DNA of 64,000 bases, from assembly GCA_944474755.1 (NCBI GenBank), contig OX104124.1:24340452-24404451 (forward strand), written 5' to 3'. The position numbers and the translations under genes were made by a program. Origin of the DNA: Limnoperna fortunei. Its lineage: Eukaryota > Mollusca > Bivalvia > Mytilida > Modiolidae. The notes beneath the pieces are model-generated. The model was not told the DNA's origin, did no database searches, and saw only the letters and a program-made list of their open reading frames with translations. The first letter of the stretch is position 1; each line of letters opens with the position of its first letter. Shown here piece after piece: positions 46,532-60,700 of the stretch.

Positions 46532-49500
46532 GGGCTGTAATTGTTAGCATTGTTAAGATGCAAAAAGGAAGAGTTAAATAACCGATAAGTACAGGAGAAT
46601 GTTATTGTGCTGTAAATGTTAGCATTGTTTATTGTGCAGAAAGGAAGGGTTAAAACCCAATAAGTACAGGAGAATGTTATTGTGCTGTTATTGTTAGCAT
46701 TGTTAAATGTGCAAAAAGGAAGAGTTAAAAAATCAATAAGTACAGGAGAATGTTATTGTGCTTTTATTGTTATATGTGCAGAAAGGAAGGCTTAAAAAAC
46801 CAATAAGTACAGAAGAATGTTATTGTGGTGTTATTGTTAGCATTGTTAAAAGTGCAAAAAGGAAGGGTTAAAAAACCAATAAGTACAGGAGAATGTCATT
46901 GTGTTGTTATTGTAAGCATTGTCAAATGTGCAGAAAGGAAGGGTTAAAAAACAATTATGTTATTGTGCTGTTATTGTTAGCATTGTTAAATGTGCAGAAA
47001 GGAAAGGTTAAAAAACCAATTAGTACAGGAGAATCTTATTGTGCTGTAATTGTTAAATGTGCAGAAAGGAAGGGTTAAAAGATCAATTAGTACAGGAGAA
47101 TGTTATTGTGCTGTTATTGTTAAATGTGGAGAAAGGAAGGGTTAAAAACCAATTAGTACAGGACAATGTTATTGTGCTGTAATTGTTAGCATTGTTAAAT
47201 GGGCAGAAAGGAAGGTTTAAAAACCAATTAGTACAGGAGAACGTTATTGTGCTGTTATTGTTAAATGTGCAGAAAGGAAGGTTTAAAAAACAAATTGGTA
47301 CAGGAGAATGTTATTGTGCTGTAATTGTTAGCATTGTTAAATGTGCAAAAAGTAAGAGTTAAAAAACCAATTAGTACAGGAGAATGTTATTGTGCTGTTA
47401 TTGTTAGCATTGTTAAATGTGCAGAAAGGAAGGGTTAAAAAACCAATTAGTAGAGGAGAATGTTATTGTGCTGTAATTGTTAGCAATGTTAAATGTGCAG
47501 AAAGGAAGGGTTAAAAAACCAATAAGTACAGGAGAATGTTATTGTGCTGTTATTGTTAGCATTGTTAAATGTGCAGAAAGGAAGGGTTAAAAACCAATTA
47601 GTACAGTAGAATGTTATTGTGCTGTAATTGTAAGCATTGTTAAATGTGCAGAAAGGAAGGGTTAAAAACCAATTACTAGTAGTACAGGAGAATGTTATTT
47701 TGCTTTTATTGTTAAATGTTCAGAAAGGAAGGGTTAAAAAACCAATTAGTACAGGAGAATGTTATTGTGCTGTTATTGTTAGCATTGTTAAATGTGCAGA
47801 AAGGAAGGGTTAAAAAACAATTAGTACAGGAGAATGTTATTGTGCTGTAATTGTTAAATGTGCAGAAAGGAAGGGTTAAAAGACCAATTAGTACAGGAGA
47901 ATGTTATTGTGCTGTTATTGTTAAATGTGCAGAAAGGAAGGGTTAAAAACCAATTAGTACAGGACAATGTTATTGTGCTGTAATTGTTAGCATTGTTAAA
48001 TGTGCAGAAAGCAAGGGTTGAAAACCAATTAGTACTGGAGAATGTTATTGTGCTGTAATTGTTAAATGTGCAGAAAGGAAGGGATAAAAAACCAATTAGT
48101 ACAGGAGAATGTTATTGTGCTGTTATTTCTTAAATGTGCAAAAAGGAGGGGTTAATAAACCAATTAGTACAGGAGAATGTAATTGTGCTATAATTGTTAG
48201 CATTGTTAAATGTGCAGAAAGGAAGGGTTAAAAAACCAATTAGTACAGGAGAATGTTATTGTGTTGTTATTGTTAGCATTGTTAAATGTGCAGAAAGCAA
48301 GGGTTAAAAAACCAATTAGTACAGGAGTATGTTATTGTGCTGTTATTGTTAAATGTGCAGAAAGGAAGGCTTAAAAAGCCAATAAGTACAGGAGAATGTC
48401 ATTGTCCTGTTATTGTTAAATGTGCAGAAAGGAAGGGTTAAAAACCAATTAGTACAGGAGAATGTTATTGTGCTGTAATTATTAGAATTGTTAAATGTGC
48501 AGAAAGGAAGGGTTAAAAAACCAATTAGTACAGGAGAATGTTATTGTGCTGTTATTGTTAGCATTGTTAAATGTGCAGAAAGGAAGAGTTAAAAAACCAA
48601 TTAGTACAGGAGAATGTTATTGTGCTGTTATTGTTAAATGTGCAGAAAGGAAGGGTTAAAAAACCAATTAGTACAGGAGAATGTTATTGTGCTGTTACTG
48701 TGCTGTTATTGTTAAATGTTCAGAAAGGAAGGATTAAAAACCAATTAGTACAGGAGAATGTTATTGTGCTGTTATTATTAAATATGCAGAAAGGAAGGGT
48801 TAAAAACCAATTAGTACAGGAGAATGCTATTGTGTTGTTATTGATACACGTTCAGAAAGGAAGGGTTAAAAACCAATTAGTACAGGAGAATGTTATTGTG
48901 CTGTTTTTTTAGCATTGTTAAATGTGCAGAAAGGAAGGGTTAAAAAACTAATTAGTACAGGAGAATGTTATTGTGCTGTTATTGTTAAATGTGCAGAAAG
49001 GAAGGGTTAAAAACCAATTAGTACAGGAGAATGTTATTGTGCTGCTATTGTTAGCATTGATAAATGTGCAAAAAGGAAGGGCTAAAAACCAATTAGTACA
49101 GGAGAATGTTATTGTGCTGTTATTGTTAGCATTGTGAAATGTGCAGAAAGGAACGGTTAAAAAAACAATAAGTACAGGAGAATGTTATTGTGCTGTTATT
49201 GTTAAATGTGCAGAAAGGAAGGGTTAAAAAACCAATTAGTACAGGAGAATGTTATTGTGCTGTAATTGTTAGCATTGTTAAATGTGCAGAAAAGAAGGGT
49301 TAAAAACCAATTAGTACAGTAGGATGTTATTGTGCTATTATTGTTAAATGTGCAGAAAGGAAGGGTTAAAAACCAATTAGTACAGGAGAATGTTAATGTG
49401 CTGTAATTGTTAGCATTGTTAAATGTGCAGAAAGGAAGGGTTAAAAAGCAATTAGTACAGGAGAATGTTATTGTGCTGTTATTGTTAAATGTATTGAAAG

Positions 49501-50460
49501 GAGGGGTAAAAACCAATAAGTACAGGAGAATGTTATTGTGCTGTTATTAGTAAATGTGCAGAAAGGTAGGGTTAAAAAACCTGTTAGTACAGGAGAATGT
49601 TATTGTGCTGTAATTGTTAGCATTGTTAAATGTGCAGAAAGGAAGGGTTAAAAAACCAATTAGTACAGAAGAATGTTATTGTGCTGTTAATGTTAAATGT
49701 GCAGGAAGAAAGGGTTAAAAAATTAATTAGTACAGGAGAATGTTATTGTGCTGTTATTGTTAGCATTGTTAAATGTGCAGAAAGGAAGGGTTCAAAAACC
49801 AATAAGAACAGGAGAATGTTACTGTGCTGTTATTGTTAAATGTGCAGAAAGGAAGGGTTAAAAACCAATTAGTACAGGAGAATATTATTGTGCTGTTATT
49901 GTGAAATGTGCAGAAAGGAAGGGTAAAAAAACTAATTAGTACAGGAGAATGTTATTGTGCTTTTATTGTTAGCATTGTTAAATGTGCAAAAAGGAAGGGT
50001 TAAAAACCAATTAGTACAGGAGAATGTTATTGTGCTTTTTTTAGCATTGTTAAATGTGCAGAAAGGAAGGGTTAAAAAACTAATTAGTACAGGAGAATGT
50101 TATTGTGCTGTTATTGTTAAATGTGCAGAAAGGAAGGCTTAAAAACCAATTAGTACAGGAGAATGTTATTGTGCTGCTATTGTTAGCATTGATAAATGTG
50201 CAAAAAGGAAGGGCTAAAAACCAATTAGTACAGGACAATGTTATTGTGCTGTTATTGTTAGCATTGTGAAATGTGCAGAAAGGAAGGGTTAAAAAAACAA
50301 TTAGTACAGGAGAATGTTATTGTGCTGTTATTGTTAAATGTGCAGAAAGGAAGGGTTAAAAACCAATTAGTACAGGAGAATGTTATTGTGCTGTTATTGT
50401 TAGCATTGTTAAATGTGCAGAAAGGAAGGGTTAAAAACCAATTAGTACAGTAGGATGTTA
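46532..50460 (+). repeat. 3932-bp HOR, copy 2
   Basis: Near-identical second copy. It begins inside a hybrid monomer: CAGTAGGATGTTATTG belongs to the type near 45385, and GGCTGTAATTG belongs to the start of copy 1 at 42601. At the end of this copy (about 50460) the same left half continues into TGCTATTATTG, as it does near 45400, so the hybrid marks the duplication join. Differences from copy 1 include GTTATTAGTAAATG near 49546 and GTAATTATTAGAATTG near 48475. Confidence 0.92.
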
Positions 50461-51778
50461 TTGTGCTATTATTGTTAAATGTGCAGAAAGGAGGGGTTAA
50501 AACCAATAAGTACAGGAGAATGTTATTGTGCTGTTATTGGTAAATGTGCAGAAAGGTAGGGTTAAAAAACCTGTTAGTACAGGAGAATGTTATTGTGCTG
50601 TAATTGTTAGCATTGTTAAATGTGCAGAAAGGAAGGGTTAAAAAACCAATTAGTACAGGAGAATGTTATTGTGCTGTTAATGTTAAATGTGCAGAAAGGA
50701 AGGGTTAAAAAAAACAATTAGTATAGTAGAATTTCATTGTGCTCTTTTTGTTAAATGTGCAGAAAGGAAGGGTTAAAAACCAATTAGTACAGGAGAATGT
50801 TATTGCGCTGTTATTGTGAAATGTGCAGAAAGGAAGGGTTAAAAAGCTAATTAGTACAGGAGAATGTTATTGTGCTTTTATATGTTTAGCATTGTTAAAT
50901 GTGCAGAAAGGAAGGGTGAAAAAAACAATAAGTACAGGAGAATGTTGTTGTGCTGTTATTGTGTTGTTATTGTTAAATGTTCAGAAAGGAAGTGTTAAAA
51001 ACCAATTAGTACAGGAGAATGCTATTGTGCCGTTATTGATGCACGTTCAGAAAGGAAGGGTTAAAAACCAATTAGTACAGGAGAATGTTATTGTGCCGTT
51101 TTTGTTAACATTGTTAAATGTGCAGAAAGGAAGGGGTAAAAAACCAATTAGTACAGGAGAATGTTATTGTGCTATTATTGTTAAATGTGAAGAAAGGAAG
51201 GGTTAAAAACCAATTAGTACAGGAGAATGTTATTGTGCTGTTATTGTTAGCATTGTTAAATGTGCAAAAAGGAAGGGCTAAAAACCAATTAGTACAGGAG
51301 AATGTTATTGTGCTGTTATTGTGCTGTTATTGTTAAATGTGCAGAAAGGAAGGGTTAAAAAACCAATGAGTACAGGAGAATGTTATTGTGCTGTAATTGT
51401 TAGCATTGTTAAATGTGCAGAAAGGAAGGGTTAAAAACCAATTAGTACAGTAGAATGTTATTGTGCTGTAATTGTTACCATTGTTAAATGTGCAGAAAGG
51501 AAGGGTTAAAAACCAATTAGTACAGTAGAATGTTATTGTGCTGTTATTGTTAAATGTGCAGAAAGGAAGGGTTAAAAACCAATTAGTACAGGAGAATGTT
51601 ATTGTGCTGTAATTGTTAGCATTGTTAAATGTGCAGAAAGGAAGGTAGAAAAAAACAATTAGTACAGGAGAATATTATTGTGCTGTTAATGTTAAATGTG
51701 CAGAAAGGAAGGGTTAAAAAACCAATTAGTACAGGAGAATGTTATTGTGCTGTTATTGTTAGCATTGTTAAATGTGCA
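50461..51778 (+). repeat. Mixed CCAATTAG-type monomers before the second long-range copy
   Basis: Continues the 43-50 kb domain: mostly plain long and short CCAATTAG monomers with local variants. These include TTATATGTTTAGC near 50880, GATGCACGTTCAG near 51039, GGTAGAAAAAAAC near 51645 and a tandem TGCTGTTATTG duplication near 51312. It lacks the ACCGATAAG, GAATGTCATTG and CTGCAG monomers typical of the flanking domains. Confidence 0.75.
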
Positions 51779-54700
51779 GAAAGGAAGGGTTAAAAACCAA
51801 TTAGTACAGAAGAATGTTATTGTGCTGTTATTGTTAGCATTGTTAAATGTGCAAAAAGGAAGGGTTAAAAAACCAATAAGTACAGGAGAATGTCATTGTG
51901 TTGTTATTGTAAGCATTGTCAAATGTGCAGAAAGGAAGGGTTAAAAATCCAATCAGTACATTAGAATGTTATTGTGCTGTTATTGTTAGCATTGTTAAAT
52001 GTGCAGAAAGGAAGGGTTAAAAATCCAATCAGTACATTAGAATGTTATTGTGCTGTTATTGTTAGTATTGTTAAATGTGCAGAAAGGAAGGGTTTAAAAA
52101 CGAATAAGTACAGGAGAATGTTATTGTGCTGTTATTGTTAGCATTGTCAAATGTGCAGAAAGGAAGGGTTAAAAAAACAATTAGTACAGGAGAATGTTAT
52201 TGTTCTGAAATTGTTAGCACTAATAAGATGCAAAAAGGAACAGTTAAATAACCGATAAGTACAGGAGAATGTTATTGTGCTGTAATTGTTAGCATTGTTT
52301 ATTGTGCAGAAAGGAAGGGTTAAAAAACCAATAAGTACAGGAGAATGTTATTGTGCTGTTATTGTTAGCATTGTTAAATGTGCAAAAAGGAAGAGTTAAA
52401 AAAAACCAATAAGTACAGGAGAATGTTATTGTGCTGTTATTGTTATATGAGCAGAAAGGAAGGGTTAAAAACCAATTAGTACAGAAGAATGTTATTGTGC
52501 TGTTATTGTTAGCATTGTTAAATGTGCAAAAAGGAAGGGTTAAAAAACCAATAAGTACAGGAGAATGTCATTGTGTTGTTATTGTAAGCATTGTCAAATG
52601 TGCAGAAAGGAAGGTTTAAAAAACAATTACTACAGGAGAATGTTATTGTGCTGTAATTGTTAGCATTGTTAAATGTGCAGAAAGGAAGGGTTAAAAAACC
52701 AATTAGTACAGGAGAATGTTATTGTGCTGTTATTGTTAGCATTGTTAAATGTGCAGAAAGGAAGGGTTAAAAAACCAATTAGTACAGGACAATGTTATTG
52801 TGCTGTTATTGTTAGCATTGTTAAATGTGCAGAAAGGAAGGGTTAAAATCCAATCAGTACATTAGAATGTCATTGTGCATTTATTGTTAGCATTGTTAAA
52901 TGTGGAGAAAGGAAGGGTTACAAAACCAATAAGTACAGGAGAATATTATTGTGCTGTTATTGTTAGCATTGTCAAATGTGCAGAAAGGAAGGGTTAAAAA
53001 CCAATTAGTACAGGAGAATGTTATTGTGTTGTTATTGTTAAATGTGCAGAAAGGAAGGGTTAAAAACCAATTAGTACAGGAGAATGTTATTGTGTTGTTA
53101 TTGTTAAATGTTCAGAAAGGAAGGGTTAAAAAACCAATTAGTACAGGAGAATGTTATTCTGCAGTTATTGTTAGCATTGTTAAATGTGCAAAAAGGAAGG
53201 GTTAAAAATCCAATCAGTACATTAGAATGTTATTGTGCTGTTATTGTTAGTATTGTTAAATGTGCAGAAAGGAAGGGTTTAAAAACGAATAAGTACAGGA
53301 GAATGTTATTGTGCTGTTATTGTTAGCATTGTCAAATGTGCAGAAAGGAAGGGTTAAAAAAACAATTAGTACAGGAGAATGTTATTATGCTGAAATTGTT
53401 AGCATTGTTAAGATGCAAAAAGGAAGAGTTAAATAACCGATAAGTACAGGAGAATGTTATTGTGCTGTAATTGTTAGCATTGTTTATTGTACAGAAAGGA
53501 AGGGTTAAAAAACCAATAAGTACAGGAGAATGTTATTGTGCTGTAATTGTTAGCATTGTTTATTGTACAGAAAGGAAGGGTTAAAAAACCAATTAGTACA
53601 GGAGAATGTTATTGTGCTGTTATTGTTATATGTGCAGAAAGGAAGGGTTAAAAACCCAATAAGTACAGGAGAATGTTATTGTGCTGTTATTGTTAAATGT
53701 GCAGAAAGGTAGGGTTAAAAAACCAATAAGTACAGGAGAATGTTATTGTGCTGTTATTGTTAGCATTGTTAAGGTGCAAAAAGGAAGAGTTAAATAACCG
53801 ATAAGTACAGGAGAATGCTATTGTGCTGTAATTGTTAGCATTGTTTATCATGCAGAAAGGAAGGGTTAAAAAACCAATAAGTACAGGAGAATGTTATTGT
53901 GCTGTTATTGTTAGCATTGTTAAATGTGCAAAAAGGAAGATTTAAAAACCAATTAGTGCAGGAGGATGTTATTGTGCTGTAATTGTTAGCATTGTTAAAT
54001 GTGCAGAAAGGAAGGGTTAAAAACCAATTAGTACAGGAGAATGTTAATGTGTTGTTATTGTTAAATGTGCAGAATTGAAGGGTTAAAAACCAATTAGTAC
54101 AGGAGAATGTTATTGTGTTGTTATTGTTAAATGTTCAGAAAGGAAGGGTTAAAAAACCAATTAGTACAGGAGAATGTTATTCTGCAGTTATTGTTAGCAT
54201 TGTTAAATGTGCAAAAAGGAAGGGTTAAAAAACCAATTAGTACAGGAGAATGTTATTGTGCTGTTGTTGTAAGCATTGTTAAATGTGCAGAAAGGAAGAG
54301 TTAAAAATCCAATAAGTACAGGAGAATGTTATTGTGCTGTTATTGTTAGCATTGTTAAATGTGCAAAAAGGAAGGGTTAAAAAAACCAATTAGTACAGGA
54401 GAATGTTATTGTGCTGTCATTGTTAGCATTGTTAAATGTGCAGAAAGGAAGGGTTAAAAATCCAATCAGTACATTAGAATGTTATTGTGCTGTTATTGTT
54501 AGTATTGTTAAATGTGCAGAAAGGAAGGGTTTAAAAACGAATAAGTACAGGAGAATGTTATTGTGCTGTTATTGTTAGCATTGTCAAATGTGCAGAAAGG
54601 AAGGGTTAAAAAAACAATTAGTACAGGAGAATGTTATTGTTCTGAAATTGTTAGCACTGTTAAGATGCAAAAAGGAACAGTTAAATAACCGATAAGTACA

Positions 54701-57700
54701 GGAGAATGTTATTGTGCTGTAATTGTTAGCATTGTTTATTGTGCAGAAAGGAAGGGTTAAAAAACCAATAAGTACAGGAGAATGTTATTGTGCTGTTATT
54801 GTTAGCATTGTTAAATGTGCAAAAAGGAAGAGTTAAAAAACCAATAAGTACAGGAGAATGTTATTGTGCTGTTATTGTTATATGAGCAGAAAGGAAGGTA
54901 TAAAAACCAATTAGTACAGAAGAATGTTATTGTGCTGTTATTGTTAGCATTGTTAAATGTGCAAAAAGGAAGGGTTAAAAAACCAATAAGTACAGGAGAA
55001 TGTCATTGTGTTGTTATTGTAAGCATTGTCAAATGTGCAGAAAGGAAGGTTTAAAAAACAATTACTACAGGAGAATGTTATTGTGCTGTAATTGTTAGCA
55101 TTGTTAAATGTGCAGAAAGGAAGGGTTAAAAAACCAATTAGTACAGGAGAATGTTATTGTGCTGTTATTGTTAGCATTGTTAAATGTGCAGAAAGGAGGG
55201 GTTAAAAAACCAATTAGTACAGGACAATGTTATTGTGCTGTTATTGTTAGCATTGTTAAATGTGCAGAAAGGAAGGGTTAAAATCCAATCAGTACATTAG
55301 AATGTCATTGTGCATTTATTGTTAGCATTGTTAAATGTGGAGAAAGGAAGGGTTACAAAACCAATAAGTACAGGAGAATATTATTGTGCTGTAATTGTTA
55401 GCATTGTCAAATGTGCAGAAAGGAAGGGTTAAAAACCAATTAGTACAGGAGAATGTTATTGTGTTGTTATTGTTAAATGTGCAGAAAGGAAGGGTTAAAA
55501 ACCAATTAGTACAGGAGAATGTTATTGTGTTGTTATTGTTAAATGTTCAGAAAGGAAGGGTTAAAATCCAATCAGTACATTAGAATGTCATTGTGCATTT
55601 ATTGTTAGCATTGTTAAATGTGGAGAAAGGAAGGGTTACAAAACCAATTAGTACAGGAGAATGTTATTCTGCAGTTATTGTTAGCATTGTTAAATGTGCA
55701 AAAAGGAAGGGTTAAAAATCCAATCAGTACATTAGAATGTTATTGTGCTGTTATTGTTAGCATTGTTAAATGTGCAAAAAGGAAGGGTTAAAAAACCAAT
55801 AAGTACAGGAGAATGTCATTGTGTTGTTATTGTAAGCATTTTCAAATGTGCAGAAAGGAAGGCTTAAAAAACAATTACTACAGGAGAATGTTATTGTGCT
55901 GTAATTGTTAGCATTGTTAAATGTGCAGAAAGGAAGGGTTAAAAAACCAATTAGTACAGGAGAATGTTATTGTGCTGTTATTGTTAGCATTGTTAAATGT
56001 GCAGAAAGGAGGGGTTAAAAAACCAATTAGTACCGGACAATGTTATTGTGCTGTTATTGTTAGCATTGTTAAATGTGCAGAAAGGAAGGGTTAAAATCCA
56101 ATCAGTACATTAGAATGTCATTGTGCATTTATTGTTAGCATTGTTAAATGTGGAGAAAGGAAGGGTTACAAAACCAATAAGTACAGGAGAATATTATTGT
56201 GCTGTTATTGTTAGCATTGTCAAATGTGCAGAAAGGAAGGGTTAAAAACCAATTAGTACAGGAGAATGTTATTGTGTTGTTATTGTTAAATGTGCAGAAA
56301 GGAAGGGTTAAAAACCAATTAGTACAGGAGAATGTTATTGTGTTGTTATTGTTAAATGTTCAGAAAGGAAGGGTTAAAAAACCAATTAGTACAGGAGAAT
56401 GTTATTCTGCAGTTATTGTTAGCATTGTTAAATGTGCAAAAAGGAAGGGTTAAAAATCCAATCAGTACATTAGAATGTTATTGTGCTGTTATTGTTAGTA
56501 TTGTTAAATGTGCAGAAAGGAAGGGTTTAAAAACCAATAAGTACAGGAGAATGTTATTGTGCTGTTATTGTTAGCATTGTCAAATGTGCAGAAAGGAAGG
56601 GTTAAAAAAACAATTAGTACAGGAGAATGTTATTATGCTGAAATTGTTAGCATTGTTAAGATGCAAAAAGGAAGAGTTAAATAACCGATGCGTACAGGAG
56701 AATGTTATTGTGCTGTAATTGTTAGCATTGTTTATTGTACAGAAAGGAAGGGTTAAAAAACCAATAAGTACAGGAGAATGTTATTGTGCTGTAATTGTTA
56801 GCATTGTTTATTGTACAGAAAGGAAGGGTTAAAAAACCAATTAGTACAGGAGAATGTTATTGTGCTGTTATTGTTATATGTGCAGAAAGGAAGGGTTAAA
56901 AACCCAATAAGTACAGGAGAATGTTATTGTGCTGTTATTGTTAAATGTGCAGAAAGGTAGGGTTAAAAAACCAATAAGTACAGGAGAATGTTATTGTGCT
57001 GTTATTGTTAGCATTGTTAAGGTGCAAAAAGGAAGAGTTAAATAACCGATAAGCACAGGAGAATGCTATTGTGCTGTAATTGTTAGCATTGTTTATCATG
57101 CAGAAAGGAAGGGTTAAAAAACCAATAAGTACAGGAGAATGTTATTGTGCTGTTATTGTTAGCATTGTTAAATGTGCAAAAAGGAAGATTTAAAAACCAA
57201 TTAGTAGAGGAGGATGTTATTGTGCTGTAATTGTTAGCATTGTTAAATGTGCAGAAAGGAAGGGTTAAAAACCAATTAGTACAGGAGAATGTTAATGTGT
57301 TGTTATTGTTAAATGTGCAGAATTGAAGGGTTAAAAACCAATTAGTACAGGAGAATGTTATTGTGTTGTTATTGTTAAATGTTCAGAAAGGAAGGGTTAA
57401 AAAACCAATTAGTACAGGAGAATGTTATTGTGCTGTTATTGTTAGCATTGTTAAATGTGCAAAAAGGAAGGGTTAAAAAACCAATTAGTACAGGAGAATG
57501 TTATTGTGCTGTTGTTGTAAGCATTGTTAAATGTGCAGAAAGGAAGAGTTAAAAATCCAATAAGTACAGGAGAATGTTATTGTGCTGTTATTGTTAGCAT
57601 TGTTAAATGTGCAAAAAGGAAGGGTTAAAAAAACCAATTAGTACAGGAGAATGTTATTGTGCTGTTATTGTTAGCATTGTTAAATGTGCAGAAAGGAAGG

Positions 57701-60700
57701 GTTAAAAATCCAATCAGTACATTAGAATGTTATTGTGCTGTTATTGTTAGTATTGTTAAATGTGCAGAAAGGAAGGGTTTAAAAACGAATAAGTACAGGA
57801 GAATGTTATTGTGCTGTTATTGTTAGCATTGTCAAATGTGCAGAAAGGAAGGGTTAAAAAAACAATTAGTACAGGAGAATGTTATTGTTCTGAAATTGTT
57901 AGCACTGTTAAGATGCAAAAAGGAAGAGTTAAATAACCGATAAGTACAGGAGAATGTTATTGTGCTGTAATTGTTAGCATTGTTTATTGTGCAGAAAGGA
58001 AGGGTTAAAAAACCAATAAGTACAGGAGAATGTTATTGTGCTGTTATTGTTAGCATTGTTAAATGTGCAAAAAGGAAGAGTTAAAAAACCAATAAGTACA
58101 GGAGAATGTTATTGTGCTGTTATTGTTATATGAGCAGAAAGGAAGGGTTAAAAACCAATTAGTACAGAAGAATGTTATTGTGCTGTTATTGTTAGCATTG
58201 TTAAATGTGCAAAAAGGAAGGGTTAAAAAACCAATAAGTACAGGAGAATGTCATTGTGTTGTTATTGTAAGCATTGTCAAATGTGCAGAAAGGAAGGTTT
58301 AAAAAACAATTACTACAGGAGAATGTTATTGTGCTGTAATTGTTAAATGTGCAGAAAGGTAGGGTTAAAAAACCAATAAGTACAGGAGAATGTTATTGTG
58401 CTGTTATTGTTAGCATTGTTAAGGTGCAAAAAGGAAGAGTTAAATAACCGATAAGTACAGGAGAATGCTATTGTGCTGTAATTGTTAGAATTGTTTATCA
58501 TGCAGAAAGGAAGGGTTAAAAAACCAATAAGTACAGGAGAATGTTATTGTGCTGTTATTGTTAGCATTGTTAAATGTGCAAAAAGGAAGATTTAAAAACC
58601 AATTAGTACAGGAGGATGTTATTGTGCTGTAATTGTTAGCATTGTTAAATGTGCAGAAAGGAAGGGTTAAAAACCAATTAGTACAGGAGAATGTTAATGT
58701 GTTGTTATTGTTAAATGTGCAGAATTGAAGGGTTAAAAACCAATTAGTACAGGAGAATGTTATTGTGCTGTTATTGTTAAATGTGCAGAAAGGAAGGGTT
58801 AAAAAACCAATTAGTACAGGAGAATGTTATTGTGCAGTTATTGTTAGCATTGTTAAATGTGCAAAAAGGAAGGGTTAAAAAACCAATTAGTACAGGAGAA
58901 TGTTATTGTGCTGTTGTTGTAAGCATTGTTAAATGTGCAGAAAGGAAGAGTTAAAAATCCAATAAGTACAGGAGAATGTTATTGTGCTGTTATTGTTAGC
59001 ATTGTTAAATGTGCAGAAAGGAAGGGTTAAAAAAACCAATTAGTACAGGAGAATGTTATTGTGCTGTTATTGTTAGCATTGTTAAATGTGCAGAAAGGAA
59101 GGGTTAAAAATCCAATCAGTACATTAGAATGTTATTGTGCTGTTATTGTTAGTATTGTTAAATGTGCAGAAAGGAAGGGTTTAAAAACGAATAAGTACAG
59201 GAGAATGTTATTGTGCTGTTATTGTTAGCATTGTCAAATGTGCAGAAAGGAAGGGTTAAAAAAACAATTAGTACAGGAGAATGTTATTGTTCTGAAATTG
59301 TTAGCACTGTTAAGATGCAAAAAGGAAGAGTTAAATAACCGATAAGTACAGGAGAATGTTATTGTGCTGTAATTGTTAGCATTGTTTATTGTGCAGAAAG
59401 GAAGGGTTAAAAAACCAATAAGTACAGGAGAATGTTATTGTGCTGTTATTGTTAGCATTGTTAAATGTGCAAAAAGGAAGAGTTAAAAAACCAATTAGTA
59501 CAGGAGAATGTTATTGTGCTGTTATTGTTATATGAGCAGAAAGGAAGGGTTAAAAACCAATTAGTACAGAAGAATGTTATTGTGCTGTTATTGTTAGCAT
59601 TGTTAAATGTGCAAAAAGGAAGGGTTAAAAAACCAATAAGTACAGGAGAATGTCATTGTGTTGTTATTGTAAGCATTGTCAAATGTGCAGAAAGGAAGGT
59701 TTAAAAAACAATTACTACAGGAGAATGTTATTGTGCTGTAATTGTTAGCATTGTTAAATGTGCAGAAAGGAAGGGTTAAAAAACCAATTAGTACAGGAGA
59801 ATGTTATTGTGCTGTTATTGTTAGCATTGTTAAATGTGCAGAAAGGAGGGGTTAAAAAACCAATTAGTACAGGACAATGTTATTGTGCTGTTATTGTTAG
59901 CATTGTTAAATGTGCAGAAAGGAAGGGTTAAAATCCAATCAGTACATTAGAATGTCATTGTGCATTTATTGTTAGCATTGTTAAATGTGGAGAAAGGAAG
60001 GGTTACAAAACCAATAAGTACAGGAGAATATTATTGTGCTGTTATTGTTAGCATTGTCAAATGTGCAGAAAGGAAGGGTTAAAAACCAATTAGTACAGGA
60101 GAATGTTATTGTGTTGTTATTGTTAAATGTGCAGAAAGGAAGGGTTAAAAACCAATTAGTACATGAGAATGTTATTGTGTTGTTATTGTTAAATGTTCAG
60201 AAAGGAAGGGTTAAAAAACCAATTAGTACAGGAGAATGTTATTCTGCAGTTATTGTTAGCATTGTTAAATGTGCAAAAAGGAAGGGTTAAAAATCCAATC
60301 AGTACATTAGAATGTTATTGTGCTGTTATTGTTAGTATTGTTAAATGTGCAGAAAGGAAGGGCTTAAAAACCAATAAGTACAGGAGAATGTTATTGTGCT
60401 GTTATTGTTAGCATTGTCAAATGTGCAGAAAGGAAGGGTTAAAAAAACAATTAGTACAGGAGAATGTTATTATGCTGAAATTGTTAGCATTGTTAAGATG
60501 CAAAAAGGAAGAGTTAAATAACCGATAAGTACAGGAGAATGTTATTGTGCTGTAATTGTTAGCATTGTTTATTGTACAGAAAGGAAGGGTTAAAAAACCA
60601 ATAAGTACAGGAGAATGTTATTGTGCTGTTATTGTTAGCATTGTTAAATGTGCAAAAAGGAAGAGTTAAAAAACCAATAAGTACGGGAGAATGTTATTGT

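Noticed and set aside
50823..51206. Apparent small proteins (60-127 residues) on both strands, all variants of a few repeat peptides
   Set aside because: They are translations of the satellite monomer. The same peptides recur in hundreds of monomers, appear on both strands, and start and end wherever A-tract length or a point change happens to place ATG or a stop. No domain, no independent frame conservation and no gene-like context.
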